Part shown: in pieces, positions 43,621 through 52,507 of the stretch
Position numbering within the stretch: the first letter of the stretch is position 1
Layout: each line of letters starts with the position of its first letter
Assembly: GCA_030682255.1 (NCBI GenBank)
Contig: JAUXOK010000004.1
Coordinates: 90,573 to 154,572, forward strand
Length of the DNA stretch: 64,000 bases
DNA from: Bacteroidota bacterium
Lineage (GTDB): Bacteria; Bacteroidota; Bacteroidia; NS11-12g; UBA955
Reading direction: 5' to 3'
Translations under genes and position numbers: made by a program
The notes under the pieces: generated by a model
What the model was told of the DNA's origin: nothing
The model's database searches: none
Seen by the model: only the letters and a program-made list of their open reading frames with translations

Positions 43621-44265
43621 TCATTTTTTTAAATCCCAAATAGTTTTATCTACGGTAATAAATCTTATGAGACCATCTTTTTGATGAAAGAATAACTCGG
43701 CTATGCAATGTGGATTTTTTATTCCACCTAAATCATTGTTTTTTAAATGATAAACATCATGAGTAGTGCCATATTTTGTTGTTAATGAATCTATCATTTT
43801 GTGTGTAATATTTCTAGATAGATAACTGTTGTTGTATATTTTTCCTGAGTCATTATCATTAGGAACAATTGTTCTGTGAGTATTAATGGCGTAATCGAAA
43901 ATCAATAGATTGATAGAGTCATTTAGATTAAACCTTTGGGTGAAATTTAAAATATTTGATTCAAAACTAGGATTAAAATCCATATTAAAATAAAATCCAT
44001 ACAAAGTACTACTGAATTTTACATGTTTACATTCTATTGATTGCCTTATACAATTTGATTTTGTGATATTTCTGACAGATTTTACAACATTAACCTTTAT
44101 AAACTCTTTTAATCCATTGCTAGACGTGAGTTCAATTGATGCAGTGATATTGTCTTTTTGTAAATTTAAATAAATGTCTTTAAAGTCGTGAAAAATTGGA
44201 TCTTTACATTCTTTAACACAATTTGGTAAACACAAAAGCAACAATATCACTAGTGAGTTTTTCAT
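43621..44265 (-). CDS. Unrecognised putative lipoprotein, paralogue of its neighbour
   Basis: 214 residues with a lipobox-like LPNCVKEC near residue 16. The mature part is beta-rich and ends in ELFFHQKDGLIRFITVDKTI plus WDLKK. The end of the neighbouring protein has the same plan (VYHLHF..., a YYSLEKGLMAFYIDN stretch and WVRK against VYHLKN..., LFFHQKDGLIRFITVDK and WDLKK), so the two are probably old duplicates. The ATG immediately follows the neighbour's stop. I do not recognise a family. Confidence 0.72.
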   Translation of the reverse strand: MKNSLVILLLLCLPNCVKECKDPIFHDFKDIYLNLQKDNITASIELTSSNGLKEFIKVNVVKSVRNITKSNCIRQSIECKHVKFSSTLYGFYFNMDFNPSFESNILNFTQRFNLNDSINLLIFDYAINTHRTIVPNDNDSGKIYNNSYLSRNITHKMIDSLTTKYGTTHDVYHLKNNDLGGIKNPHCIAELFFHQKDGLIRFITVDKTIWDLKK

Positions 44266-44874
44266 TTATTTTCTCACCCAATAATTGTCATTATCGATAT
44301 AAAAAGCCATTAGTCCTTTTTCTAAACTGTAATACAAACCATTTATTTCATTCTCTTTTTTCTTAGTGAAGTGCAGATGATATACCTTTTCAAGATTTGT
44401 ATTAAAAATATCTATTGTACTATAATACTCCATATTATTAATCCATGCAAGATTTACAACACTGTCTTTTTGATTTCCTAATCTGAATGTGCTGTTACCT
44501 ATATTAAAACTTAGAATTTCTGATTGGGAGGTATAACTATCAGTAGCATAAACTAAATTCATTTCCATTTTAGGAGAAATTCTATTTGTTTTAAAAACAA
44601 CATTTCTTCTTTCATACAAATAAGTTGTATCACATTCATTGCCTTTATTATAATTAATAGATGCTGAATCTGATGAATAATTAAGAGACGTATCAATTGC
44701 ATTTTTAAACATCATGTTATAACCTTTATCAAACTGACCTATGTTGAGTTTTGTGCTGAGGTTTTTTGGACCCAAAATAACAGGTGTACATGGTCTGAAA
44801 TCATCACAACAATCTGTACATCTATAAGAAATCAATAGATGAAAGACAATGACTATCATTAAAACATGTTTCAT
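44266..44874 (-). CDS. Unrecognised putative lipoprotein (first of a duplicated pair)
   Basis: 202 residues from the ATG at 44874, which lies five bases after a -7 element. An earlier in-frame ATG at 44901 is upstream of that promoter and rejected. A hydrophobic segment (MKHVLMIVIVFHLLISYRC) ends in a Cys that could be lipidated, followed by a cysteine cluster (CTDCCDDFRPC). The rest is beta-rich, ending GLMAFYIDNDNYWVRK. No family recognised. The downstream gene begins with no gap. Confidence 0.72.
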   Translation of the reverse strand: MKHVLMIVIVFHLLISYRCTDCCDDFRPCTPVILGPKNLSTKLNIGQFDKGYNMMFKNAIDTSLNYSSDSASINYNKGNECDTTYLYERRNVVFKTNRISPKMEMNLVYATDSYTSQSEILSFNIGNSTFRLGNQKDSVVNLAWINNMEYYSTIDIFNTNLEKVYHLHFTKKKENEINGLYYSLEKGLMAFYIDNDNYWVRK

Positions 44875-44879
44875 AAACA

Positions 44880-44887
44880 CAAAGATA
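44880..44887 (-). promoter_or_regulatory. -7 promoter element TATCTTTG for the lipoprotein pair
   Basis: A perfect TAnnTTTG on the minus strand, five bases from the ATG at 44874. Confidence 0.6.
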
Positions 44888-44984
44888 AATAAATTAATCA
44901 AAAAAAAGTTTTAAAAATCAAACACCAAATAATTTAAAAACTATCGCTTCATTTACCTTTTCATTGTTCTATGGATAAAGGAAC

Positions 44985-46688
44985 ATGAAAAATCTTTTTT
45001 TAATCTTCGCAATGGCTTTTTTTGTATCCATTCATGCAGAAAATATCAAAACTATTCAAGCTCAACCCAAAAAAGCTACCGTTTATTTAAGCGGTGCAGA
45101 AATTTCTTACATCGAATCTATTTATTTAATAGCCGGAACCAATCAAATCATCATAGAGGGCGTTTCGCCTTATGTGGATGAACAGTCTATTTCAGCTTAT
45201 TTTAAAGGTGCTTTAATCATCGACTCTAGAAAATCCTTGCGCTATCCCGAACAAATTAAAACCACCAAAACAGAACACAACTATCAAACCATGATAGATA
45301 GAATTACGGATTCTTTAGAAGACATTTCCTATCTAATCAAAGATTGTAACAATAAAATAAATGGTTATCAGAAGGAAAGGCAATTATTGTTGAATAACAG
45401 ATTGATTAAAGGAGAATTCGCAAAGGATTCTTTGGGTTTGTTAAAATCAAGTTTGGATTTATTAAGAAGCCGTTTGACCAATATTGACGAAGAAGAGTTA
45501 AATATTGATAAGAAATTAAGTAAATTGAATAAGAAAAAAAACACCTTACAAGACAGATACAATCACTATATCAATTTGCAATCCAATCACCAATGGATAG
45601 ACCCCAATTTAAACACACCTATTCATCAAATCATAGTAACCATCGAAGCCACTTTGCCAATTACTGGTAACTTATCTTTGAAGTATTTTATAAATAATGC
45701 TGGATGGATGCCTTTGTACGACATTCAATCCACTTCTGGCAGTTCAAAAATACAATTGATATACCGTGCTCAAGTGTATCAAAATTCAGGGTTAAATTGG
45801 AAAGATATTTCATTGGTATTGTCTACAAGCAATCCAAGTGTTGGCAATACCAAACCCGTTTTAAGCGAATGGAATTTGGTGTTTGGTTACCCCAACAGTT
45901 ATACCAATAATTTATACAAAAAATCTAAATCACCCAATGCTTTGAATTATAATACCTTGCCAGGCAAAAACCAATTAGAAAAGAGTATGCGAGTGCAAGA
46001 AGAAAATGTTTCTGCAGGTGCCGATAGCGATGGCATAGATGCTAACGAAGTAGAACAATTATTTACTGTAAATGGCAATTTATTAAGAACAGAATATGAA
46101 ATAAAAACAAAATACAACATTCAATCGGACAATAAATCGCATCATGTGATTATCAATAATATTGAAGTGCCTGTAAACCTTGCCTATTTGGCAGTTCCAA
46201 AATTAGATAAAGACGCTTTTTTGATGGGTAAAATTGCTAATTGGGAAGATTTAAATCTAATTCCAGCTATGGCAAGAATTTATTTTGATGAATCTTATAT
46301 TGGCACTACTTCGGTTTACCCTGAGAGTTTAAAAGACACCTTATATGTAAATTTGGGCAGAGATAAATCCATCGTTATCAAACGTCAAAATGTTAAAGAT
46401 AAATGCAAAGAAACCATTTTAGGCGATTTAAAAGTTGTGACCAAAACCATAGAAATTACTATTAGAAATACCAAAAGCATAGCCTTAGATTTTGAAATAG
46501 ATGATCAAATTCCATTATCCAAAGACCCAAATATTAAAGTGACTTTATTAGACTACGACAAAGCCATTTATAACGAAGTAACAGGAAAATTAACTTGGAT
46601 GATGAACATAAAACCTAAAGACACTAAAAAACTTCGCTTTTCATTTGAAGTAAAGTATCCAAAAGATAAAGTTGTGGGTGGGTTGTAA
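44985..46688 (+). CDS. MuiA family / DUF4139 domain exported protein
   Basis: 567 residues with a signal peptide (about 1-18, ending SIHAEN). The N-terminal domain has KKATVYLSGAEISYIE and IIIEGVSPYVDEQSIS (DUF4140-like). A coiled-coil middle (about 95-190, LGLLKSSLDLLRSRL, NIDKKLSKLNKKK) precedes the DUF4139 beta domain (SLKYFINNAGWMPLYDIQS, IQLIYRAQVYQNSGLNWKDI, LSTSNPS) and a final immunoglobulin-like part. The family is named for mucoidy inhibition in some bacteria, but its biochemical role is unknown. It is flanked by unrelated minus-strand genes and probably monocistronic. Confidence 0.86.
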   Translation: MKNLFLIFAMAFFVSIHAENIKTIQAQPKKATVYLSGAEISYIESIYLIAGTNQIIIEGVSPYVDEQSISAYFKGALIIDSRKSLRYPEQIKTTKTEHNYQTMIDRITDSLEDISYLIKDCNNKINGYQKERQLLLNNRLIKGEFAKDSLGLLKSSLDLLRSRLTNIDEEELNIDKKLSKLNKKKNTLQDRYNHYINLQSNHQWIDPNLNTPIHQIIVTIEATLPITGNLSLKYFINNAGWMPLYDIQSTSGSSKIQLIYRAQVYQNSGLNWKDISLVLSTSNPSVGNTKPVLSEWNLVFGYPNSYTNNLYKKSKSPNALNYNTLPGKNQLEKSMRVQEENVSAGADSDGIDANEVEQLFTVNGNLLRTEYEIKTKYNIQSDNKSHHVIINNIEVPVNLAYLAVPKLDKDAFLMGKIANWEDLNLIPAMARIYFDESYIGTTSVYPESLKDTLYVNLGRDKSIVIKRQNVKDKCKETILGDLKVVTKTIEITIRNTKSIALDFEIDDQIPLSKDPNIKVTLLDYDKAIYNEVTGKLTWMMNIKPKDTKKLRFSFEVKYPKDKVVGGL

Positions 46689-46800
46689 AGAAAAAATTGG
46701 AATTTATAAATAAGGTAAATAGTAAGGAAATTTTAACTCATTTTAAAAAAGGTTTCTATCAAAATTCAGAAAACCATTGCAGATTCATCATTATTATAAA

Positions 46801-47346
46801 TTATTTCAATGCATAATCCATTTTGATATTTACCGCAACAGATTGAGCAATTTTATTTTCTGCTGTTGCAGGTATTTTAAAATTAAATTCTCTTGGTTTT
46901 ATATCAATTTTTGATGTAGCAACGATAGTACCATTTTTAATAACGAAAGTAACGGAAGTTTTAATTTCTTTGGTAACGTCTTTGATAGTTAAATTGCCTA
47001 ACACATCAGCCGTGTAGGTGCCGTCTTTTTTGAAATCTATTTTTGATAAATCAACAATTTTACCTTTAAAAGTGGCTTTGGGAAACAAACTACTTTCTGC
47101 ATAACTTTCGTTAAAATGGTCTTCCATCAATTGATTTGGAAAATCAAATCCTTTCATCAACAAAGAAAACTCCAATGCACCAGTAGCAACATCTAAAACA
47201 CTTACTACTTTACGATTTTCGGCAGTGATGTCTTCAAGAGGGGTTTTTGATAAAAACTGAATATTACCTGTTTTGGTAAAGTATTTTTGTGCATTTAAGT
47301 TTAAAACACAAATTGTAAGTAGTAAAGCAAAAAATATTTTTTTCAT
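46801..47346 (-). CDS. YceI family periplasmic protein
   Basis: 181 residues from the ATG at 47346, where the signal peptide MKKIFFALLLTICVLNLNAQ begins. The lipocalin-like YceI barrel is shown by FTKTGNIQFLSKTPLEDI, AENRKVVSVLDVATGALEF, PKATFKGKIVDLSKIDF and YTADVLGNLTIKDVTKEI. YceI proteins bind polyisoprenoid or amide lipids and are linked to quinone/cytochrome functions in some species. It is the last gene of an operon with an OB-fold protein (2 bases upstream) and a cytochrome-like lipoprotein. Confidence 0.92.
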   Translation of the reverse strand: MKKIFFALLLTICVLNLNAQKYFTKTGNIQFLSKTPLEDITAENRKVVSVLDVATGALEFSLLMKGFDFPNQLMEDHFNESYAESSLFPKATFKGKIVDLSKIDFKKDGTYTADVLGNLTIKDVTKEIKTSVTFVIKNGTIVATSKIDIKPREFNFKIPATAENKIAQSVAVNIKMDYALK

Positions 47347-47348
47347 AT

Positions 47349-47762
47349 TTAATCTATTATTCGACATTTATTAAGTTCTAAATCAATAAGCATACCAATA
47401 CAATAACCTTTGATATTAACTTCTTGATTTTGTTTCAGTAATTTTATTTTTTCGTTTTGTGTAGTGTCCATTTCACAGCTTATACTAGTAGTACCATCGC
47501 TGTTGTTTAAATATAAGGAATATCTATTATCGTTATTTTCAATTTTCGAAACTGCACCTTTTATATCAATAACCTTACTTAAATATAAGGCATTGGCACT
47601 GTCTTCATTGTTTACAAATAAATCACAAAGTTCATTCACCGATATTGCTATCGATTCTTTCGATTTTGTAGGGTCGTTTTCTTTTGATGCTTCATTGATG
47701 TATAAGTACCCTGCAATTGCTGCAATCAAAATAACCAACAATATCCATTTAATTTTTTTCAT
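47349..47762 (-). CDS. tRNA_anti-like (OB-fold) membrane-anchored protein
   Basis: 137 residues: an N-terminal membrane anchor (WILLVILIAAIAGYLYI) and one small beta domain with VNELCDLFVNNEDSANALYL, IDIKGAVSKIENND, NSDGTTSISCEMD and NQEVNIKGYCIGMLIDLELNKCRI. The strand pattern matches the tRNA_anti-like OB fold seen in small Bacteroidota proteins; binding to tRNA is not implied. It sits between the cytochrome-like lipoprotein (3 bases) and YceI (2 bases). Confidence 0.82.
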   Translation of the reverse strand: MKKIKWILLVILIAAIAGYLYINEASKENDPTKSKESIAISVNELCDLFVNNEDSANALYLSKVIDIKGAVSKIENNDNRYSLYLNNSDGTTSISCEMDTTQNEKIKLLKQNQEVNIKGYCIGMLIDLELNKCRIID

Positions 47763-47765
47763 AAT

Positions 47766-48134
47766 TTAATTATCTAAAGCTCCTTTATTAATCCAAGCTT
47801 GAATTTTGTTGATGTTACAATCGCTTAATTTACTACCTCCTTTTGGCATGTTTGAGAATCCAGACAAATGTCTAATAGAGCCCATTAATCTGCCATTATT
47901 CACACTAGCTTTAATTTCGTTGTATGTTTCGTAAGCGTATCCTGCGGATTTTGAAGCAGAATTATGACAACCACTTAGTGCACAATTGGATTTTAAAATA
48001 GGCGATATGTGTGTGGAATAAGTCATATTAGAAGTGTCACAATTGCTATTATCAGGATATAAGGTTTCAGCATTTTCTTTTCTACAAGCTGAAAAGAACA
48101 TTAAAACAATTATTGAAGTAAAAAAATATTTCAT
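47766..48134 (-). CDS. Cytochrome c-like lipoprotein with a CX4CH heme motif
   Basis: 122 residues. Lipobox FFSACRK with Cys17. The mature domain contains ISPILKSNCALSGCHNSASK: Cys51 and Cys56 followed by His57, a CX4CH rather than CXXCH heme motif, with GFSNMPKGG (Met96) as a possible distal ligand and a closing helix KIQAWINKGALDN. This looks like the c-type cytochrome-like domain of the planctomycete/Bacteroidota 'cytochrome C' families. It is the first gene of the operon with the OB-fold and YceI genes, and has its own promoter. Heme attachment is inferred. Confidence 0.82.
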   Translation of the reverse strand: MKYFFTSIIVLMFFSACRKENAETLYPDNSNCDTSNMTYSTHISPILKSNCALSGCHNSASKSAGYAYETYNEIKASVNNGRLMGSIRHLSGFSNMPKGGSKLSDCNINKIQAWINKGALDN

Positions 48135-48150
48135 AAAAAACTATGATTAA

Positions 48151-48158
48151 CAAAATTA
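48151..48158 (-). promoter_or_regulatory. -7 promoter element TAATTTTG for the cytochrome-OB-YceI operon
   Basis: A perfect TAnnTTTG on the minus strand, 16 bases before the ATG at 48134. Confidence 0.6.
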
Positions 48159-48274
48159 ATAAATATAATTAATAAACCAAAATTAATAGAATTTGTTTCG
48201 TTTTGTAAAAGTAATTTTACAAAAGCGAATTTTGTATATAAATCTGTTTTTTTTAAACTACTTTATGAATTCGC

Positions 48275-48688
48275 TTAACCATGTTTTTTCCAATAAACTT
48301 TGCCATAACCCGTAAAAATTTCTTCGCCTGCTTTTATAGTTTTGTTGGCAACTAAACATACTTGATCTAGCTCGTTGAGTGTTATTTTACAATTGTTTTT
48401 AAATGCCGTTTCTGAGCCTTTGGCGTCATTAGCAAATTTCGCAAAGCAAGTTATGTGTTTGGAATCAAGTGTTTTACCGTTTAATAAACTGATAAAATAT
48501 TGGTCTTCGTTTTGTTTAGCTCGTTTTTCAGCCTCTTGGCGAGTCAATAATTCACCTTCAAAAATAGCAATTTGCTCGTCTTTAAAGATTTTAATGGCTG
48601 TGTACAATCCCAAACCCGCATTTGCAATTTGCGATACATCTGTATAAAGATAATCGCTTTCTTCGGCTTCAATCATTTGAATCATCAA
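48275..48688 (-). CDS. Second stand-alone SET-domain protein
   Basis: 137 residues, no signal peptide. SET features: SQIANAGLGLYTAIKIFKDE (AdoMet G.G region near 24-27), CFAKFANDAKG followed by FKNNCKI (the N..NC segment replacing RFINHSC.PN) and KAGEEIFTGYGKVYW (catalytic Tyr region). No pre-SET or post-SET cysteines. Its ATG overlaps the terC stop codon (ATGA), so it is translationally coupled to terC and co-transcribed with asnS. Its target is unknown. It is only distantly similar to the SET protein at 28170-28550, so this is not a recent duplication. Confidence 0.85.
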   Translation of the reverse strand: MMIQMIEAEESDYLYTDVSQIANAGLGLYTAIKIFKDEQIAIFEGELLTRQEAEKRAKQNEDQYFISLLNGKTLDSKHITCFAKFANDAKGSETAFKNNCKITLNELDQVCLVANKTIKAGEEIFTGYGKVYWKKHG

Positions 48689-49395
48689 TGCTTTACTATC
48701 TTTTTATCGACAGTTTTCATTTGAATGACCTGAACTATGAAAGAGAAAAACATTGAAAAATAAATGTAACCTTTAGGTATTTCAAAATCCAAACCTTCTG
48801 CCATCAATGCCAAACCAATCATCATCAAAAAGCACAATGCCAGTATTTTGAATGAAGGGTGTTTGGATATAAAATTACTGATGGGTTTGGCTGCAAAATA
48901 CATGATAGCAACCGAAACTATTACCGCAGTATACATCATCCACAGTTCTTTAACCAAACCAACCGCAGTAATGATAGAATCTATTGAAAAAACAATATCT
49001 AACAACAATATCTGAATCAACAAATCATTGAATTTAACTGGTTTAGATGATTTTGTTTCGTTTTCTTTGTCAATATCAGCTTCGGTTTTGTGATAAATTT
49101 CAACCGTGCTTTTGTACATCAAAAACAAACCGCCAATAATCAATATCAAATCTTTGCCAGAAATTTCGTTTTCCAAAACTGTAAACAATCCTTGGTCGAG
49201 CTTCATTATCCATGCAACCACAGCCAATAATCCCAAACGGATTATCATGGCTAGAAATATGCCTAATTTTCTAATTTTAGGTCTTTGTTCTTCGGGCAGT
49301 TTGTCTGATAAAATCGATATAAAAATGATATTATCGATTCCTAAAATAACCTCTAATAAAATCAGGGTTATAAGTGCTATTATTATGTCTATCAT
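48685..49395 (-). CDS. TerC family integral membrane protein
   Basis: 236 residues with about seven transmembrane segments. TerC markers are the opening LLEVILGIDNIIFISILSDKLP with its acidic residues and LLDIVFSIDSIITAVGLVKE, which form the proposed metal site. Members include tellurite-resistance TerC and Mn2+ exporters (Alx/MeeY/MeeF type) that help metallate secreted proteins; Mn2+ export is plausible but not shown. It lies 6 bases after asnS and overlaps the SET gene by 4 bases. Confidence 0.92.
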   Translation of the reverse strand: MIDIIIALITLILLEVILGIDNIIFISILSDKLPEEQRPKIRKLGIFLAMIIRLGLLAVVAWIMKLDQGLFTVLENEISGKDLILIIGGLFLMYKSTVEIYHKTEADIDKENETKSSKPVKFNDLLIQILLLDIVFSIDSIITAVGLVKELWMMYTAVIVSVAIMYFAAKPISNFISKHPSFKILALCFLMMIGLALMAEGLDFEIPKGYIYFSMFFSFIVQVIQMKTVDKKIVKH

Positions 49396-49401
49396 ATAGT
49401 A

Positions 49402-50916
49402 TTAAGGCAATAAACGGCCGTACATTCTTGGAAAAGGAATACTCTCTCTAACATGTTTGAGTTTGCAAAGCCAAGTAACCAATCTCTCTAAACCCAAACC
49501 AAAACCAGCATGTGGCACAGTGCCATATTTTCTTAAATCCAAATACCACTCAAAAGCTTCCATTGGTAAATCATGTTCAATAATTTTTTCACGCAATTTT
49601 TGTTCATCTGTTTCACGTTCGCCACCACCAACAATTTCGCCATAACCTTCTGGTGCTAATAAGTCTACACCTCTTGCAAAACGTGGACTTTCAGGATTGC
49701 GTTTTAAATAAAATGCTTTCACTTCGTGTGGCCAATCATACACCATAATTGGTTTGTCGAACAAACGGGTAATCACTGTTTCATCACTGCCACCAAGGTC
49801 GTTGCCATATTCAAAATTCTTTGCACTTGCAATCCATTGTGGAATATTTCTCTGTGCTTCTTCCAAGTCTTTAAGTTCTTGTTTTAAGGTTGCCACTTTA
49901 TTTTGATTGAAATTGATTTCCCCTTTTTTCATCCCTGGAATAGCTAATTTAGCTTCTCTTTCGGCAATTTCTGCTTCCATTTTCTGATATTGTTGGTTCA
50001 CTTGTTCCAATTCATCTTCCAGAGATTTGATGCTATTTTGTCCGTTGACATCTTTTTCGCCTTTGATAATTGCCACAGCTTCGTCATAGGTTAATCTAGG
50101 AAAAGGCTCTAAACTTGTTTTTAACACAGATTGGTCTCTGTCTATCAAATTCAATTCATGTTGACAATCTGCTAATACTTTCTTAATGACGTATTGAAGA
50201 AACGATTCGATGATGTCCATGTTTTGATGAATATCGCAAAAAGCGATTTCTGGTTCTATCATCCAAAACTCGGATAAATGTCTTCTGGTTTTACTTTTTT
50301 CAGCTCTGAAAGTTGGTCCGAAAGTATAAATTTTACCAAATGCCATTGCCATTGCCTCGCCATAAAGTTGTCCGCTTTGACTTAAATAAGCAGGGTCGCC
50401 ATAAAAATCTGTTTCAAACAAATTGCTAGTTCCCTCACAAGCATTTCCAGTAAAGATTGGCGCATCCATTTGGATAAAACCTTCTTTTTGAAAAAACTCA
50501 TGAATGGCAAAAGTAATGGTATTTCTTATTTTCATAATAGCCCATTGACGCTGACTTCTCAGCCACAAATGTCTTTTGTCCATTAAAAAATCTATGCCAT
50601 GTTCTTTTTTTGCTATGGGATAATCTTCTGTAAATTGCAAAACCTTCAAAGCGCTAACTTGCACTTCAAAACCACCAATTTGGCGTTCGTCTTTAACCAC
50701 CAAACCATTGATTTCAATAGAACTTTCCAATCCCAGTTTACCAGCACAATTAAATTCATCCTCTGTCAGCTTACTTTGATCTGCAATGCACTGAACTAAA
50801 CCACTACCATCACGCAAATTGATAAAAACCAAACCCTTGCTGTCTCTTCTGTTGGCTACCCAACCTTTTAACTCAATTTCTTTGCCTTCAAATTGGGCAA
50901 TATCTTTTATATACAT
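49402..50916 (-). CDS. asnS: Asparaginyl-tRNA synthetase
   Basis: A 504-residue class IIb synthetase. The anticodon-binding OB domain is at the N-terminus (KEIELKGWVANRRDSKGLVF). Motif 2 is FGPTFRAEKSKTRRHLSEF and motif 3 is GFGLGLERLVTW, ending in PFPRMYGRLLP. Residues about 290-368 form a charged coiled-coil-like insertion (LEDELEQVNQQYQKMEAEI and onward) absent from E. coli AsnRS and, as far as I recall, common in Bacteroidota. It heads the asnS-terC-SET operon, with its promoter overlapping that of the divergent rpoN. Confidence 0.97.
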   Translation of the reverse strand: MYIKDIAQFEGKEIELKGWVANRRDSKGLVFINLRDGSGLVQCIADQSKLTEDEFNCAGKLGLESSIEINGLVVKDERQIGGFEVQVSALKVLQFTEDYPIAKKEHGIDFLMDKRHLWLRSQRQWAIMKIRNTITFAIHEFFQKEGFIQMDAPIFTGNACEGTSNLFETDFYGDPAYLSQSGQLYGEAMAMAFGKIYTFGPTFRAEKSKTRRHLSEFWMIEPEIAFCDIHQNMDIIESFLQYVIKKVLADCQHELNLIDRDQSVLKTSLEPFPRLTYDEAVAIIKGEKDVNGQNSIKSLEDELEQVNQQYQKMEAEIAEREAKLAIPGMKKGEINFNQNKVATLKQELKDLEEAQRNIPQWIASAKNFEYGNDLGGSDETVITRLFDKPIMVYDWPHEVKAFYLKRNPESPRFARGVDLLAPEGYGEIVGGGERETDEQKLREKIIEHDLPMEAFEWYLDLRKYGTVPHAGFGLGLERLVTWLCKLKHVRESIPFPRMYGRLLP

Positions 50917-50943
50917 TTTTAAAATATTCTTTTAAATAAACCG

Positions 50944-50951
50944 CAAAATTA
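50944..50951 (-). promoter_or_regulatory. -7 promoter element TAATTTTG for asnS
   Basis: A perfect TAnnTTTG on the minus strand, 27 bases from the ATG at 50916. A variant TACTTTG on the plus strand (50955-50961) faces rpoN, so the two promoters are nested. Confidence 0.55.
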
Positions 50952-50994
50952 ATTTACTTTGCAGAGATATTTATCATTTAAATCATTTTTCCTT

Positions 50995-52488
50995 ATGTTG
51001 AAACAATCTTTAAGTCAAAAACTCCTTCAAAAGCTGTCTCCACAACAGATTCAGTTTATAAAGTTGCTACAAATGACCACTGCAGATTTTGAAGAAAGGG
51101 TTGAACAAGAATTATTAGACAACCCCGCTATCGAAAAAGGAGAAGAAGAAGTGGTGGCTGTTACAAGCGCCATCGAAAAAACTAAAGACGAATTTAGCAA
51201 TGAAGATAGCTTAAACGATGATTTTAACAGTGCCGACCATTATGATAACGATGATTTTAATGTCAGTGAATTTTTAAGCGGAGATGATGCCACAGCGAGT
51301 TATAAAATGGCAGACGATTATAACAGTGGTGACGAAGAACAAAAAGAAATACCCATTGCCTATCAACAAAGTTTTTACGACTTTTTAGTGGAACAAACCC
51401 ATGCCAATTTTGATAACGAAAATGATTTGCAATTGGCATTGCACTTAGTTGGTAATATCGAAGAAGATGGCTATTTAAGAAGAGATTTAAGTGCAATTGT
51501 TAATGATTTGGCATTTACTGAAAACATCAGTGCTACTGAGGAGCAATTAGAAAGAATTTTAACAAAAATTCAAAACTTTGACCCACCAGGCGTTGGTGCA
51601 AGAGATTTACAAGAATGTTTGTTGCTTCAACTCTATAAAAAGGATTATGGCGATAACAAAGACATCGATTTAGCTGAAAAAATTCTAAATTTGCACATGG
51701 AGGCTTTTGTTAAAAAACATTACGATAAGATTAAAAAAAGTCTGAAAATAGATGATGAAGAATTAAAAGGAGCTATTAAAGAAATAACTAAACTGAATCC
51801 AAAGCCAGGTCAGTCGCAATCCATTTCCACTTCACAGTATATCATCCCTGATTTCACAGTCAACAACCACGATGGTCATTTATCAGTAACCCTTAATTCA
51901 AGAAATGCACCTGAATTAAAATTAAGTCATTCCTATTCAGAAACACTTCAGGCTTATGACAAAGACACTAAAAATGATAAAACACTGAAAGATGCCGTTC
52001 AATACATCAAACAAAAATTGGATGGTGCCAAATGGTTTATTGACAGTGTTAAACAAAGACAACAAACCCTTCAATTGACTATGAACGCCATAGTTGATGC
52101 ACAATACGACTTCTTTTTGTATGGTGATGAAGTATCTTTAAAACCCATGATATTGAAAGATATAGCAGATAAAATAGGCATGGATATCTCAACGGTTTCG
52201 AGGGTGGCAAATAGCAAATATGTTCAAACAGATTTTGGTATTTACCCATTAAAATACTTTTTCAGCGAAGGGATTTTAAGCGATTCTGGTGAAGAAGTGA
52301 GTAACAAAGAAGTTAAAAAAATATTAAGCAATGCTGTTGGAGGCGAAGACAAACAAAAGCCATTAACAGATGAAGCATTGATGGCAATTTTAAAACAAAA
52401 GGGCTACAACATTGCTCGCAGAACAGTTGCCAAATACAGAGAACAACTGAATATTCCTGTTGCTAGACTAAGAAAAGAAATTAAATAA
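50995..52488 (+). CDS. rpoN: RNA polymerase sigma-54 factor
   Basis: 497 residues from the ATG at 50995 (MLKQSLSQKLLQKLSPQQIQ, the region I glutamine-rich start). An upstream in-frame extension to 50959 overlaps the promoter area and is rejected. Region II is acidic (SNEDSLNDDFNSADHYDND). The core-binding region includes NFDPPGVGARDLQECL. The C-terminal RpoN box reads ARRTVAKYREQLNIPVARLR, the -24 recognition element, preceded by a helix-turn-helix (DIADKIGMDISTVSRVANSK). No enhancer-binding protein or obvious -24/-12 site was seen in this window. Confidence 0.97.
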   Translation: MLKQSLSQKLLQKLSPQQIQFIKLLQMTTADFEERVEQELLDNPAIEKGEEEVVAVTSAIEKTKDEFSNEDSLNDDFNSADHYDNDDFNVSEFLSGDDATASYKMADDYNSGDEEQKEIPIAYQQSFYDFLVEQTHANFDNENDLQLALHLVGNIEEDGYLRRDLSAIVNDLAFTENISATEEQLERILTKIQNFDPPGVGARDLQECLLLQLYKKDYGDNKDIDLAEKILNLHMEAFVKKHYDKIKKSLKIDDEELKGAIKEITKLNPKPGQSQSISTSQYIIPDFTVNNHDGHLSVTLNSRNAPELKLSHSYSETLQAYDKDTKNDKTLKDAVQYIKQKLDGAKWFIDSVKQRQQTLQLTMNAIVDAQYDFFLYGDEVSLKPMILKDIADKIGMDISTVSRVANSKYVQTDFGIYPLKYFFSEGILSDSGEEVSNKEVKKILSNAVGGEDKQKPLTDEALMAILKQKGYNIARRTVAKYREQLNIPVARLRKEIK

Positions 52489-52507
52489 TTAAAAATAAAA
52501 TATCATT

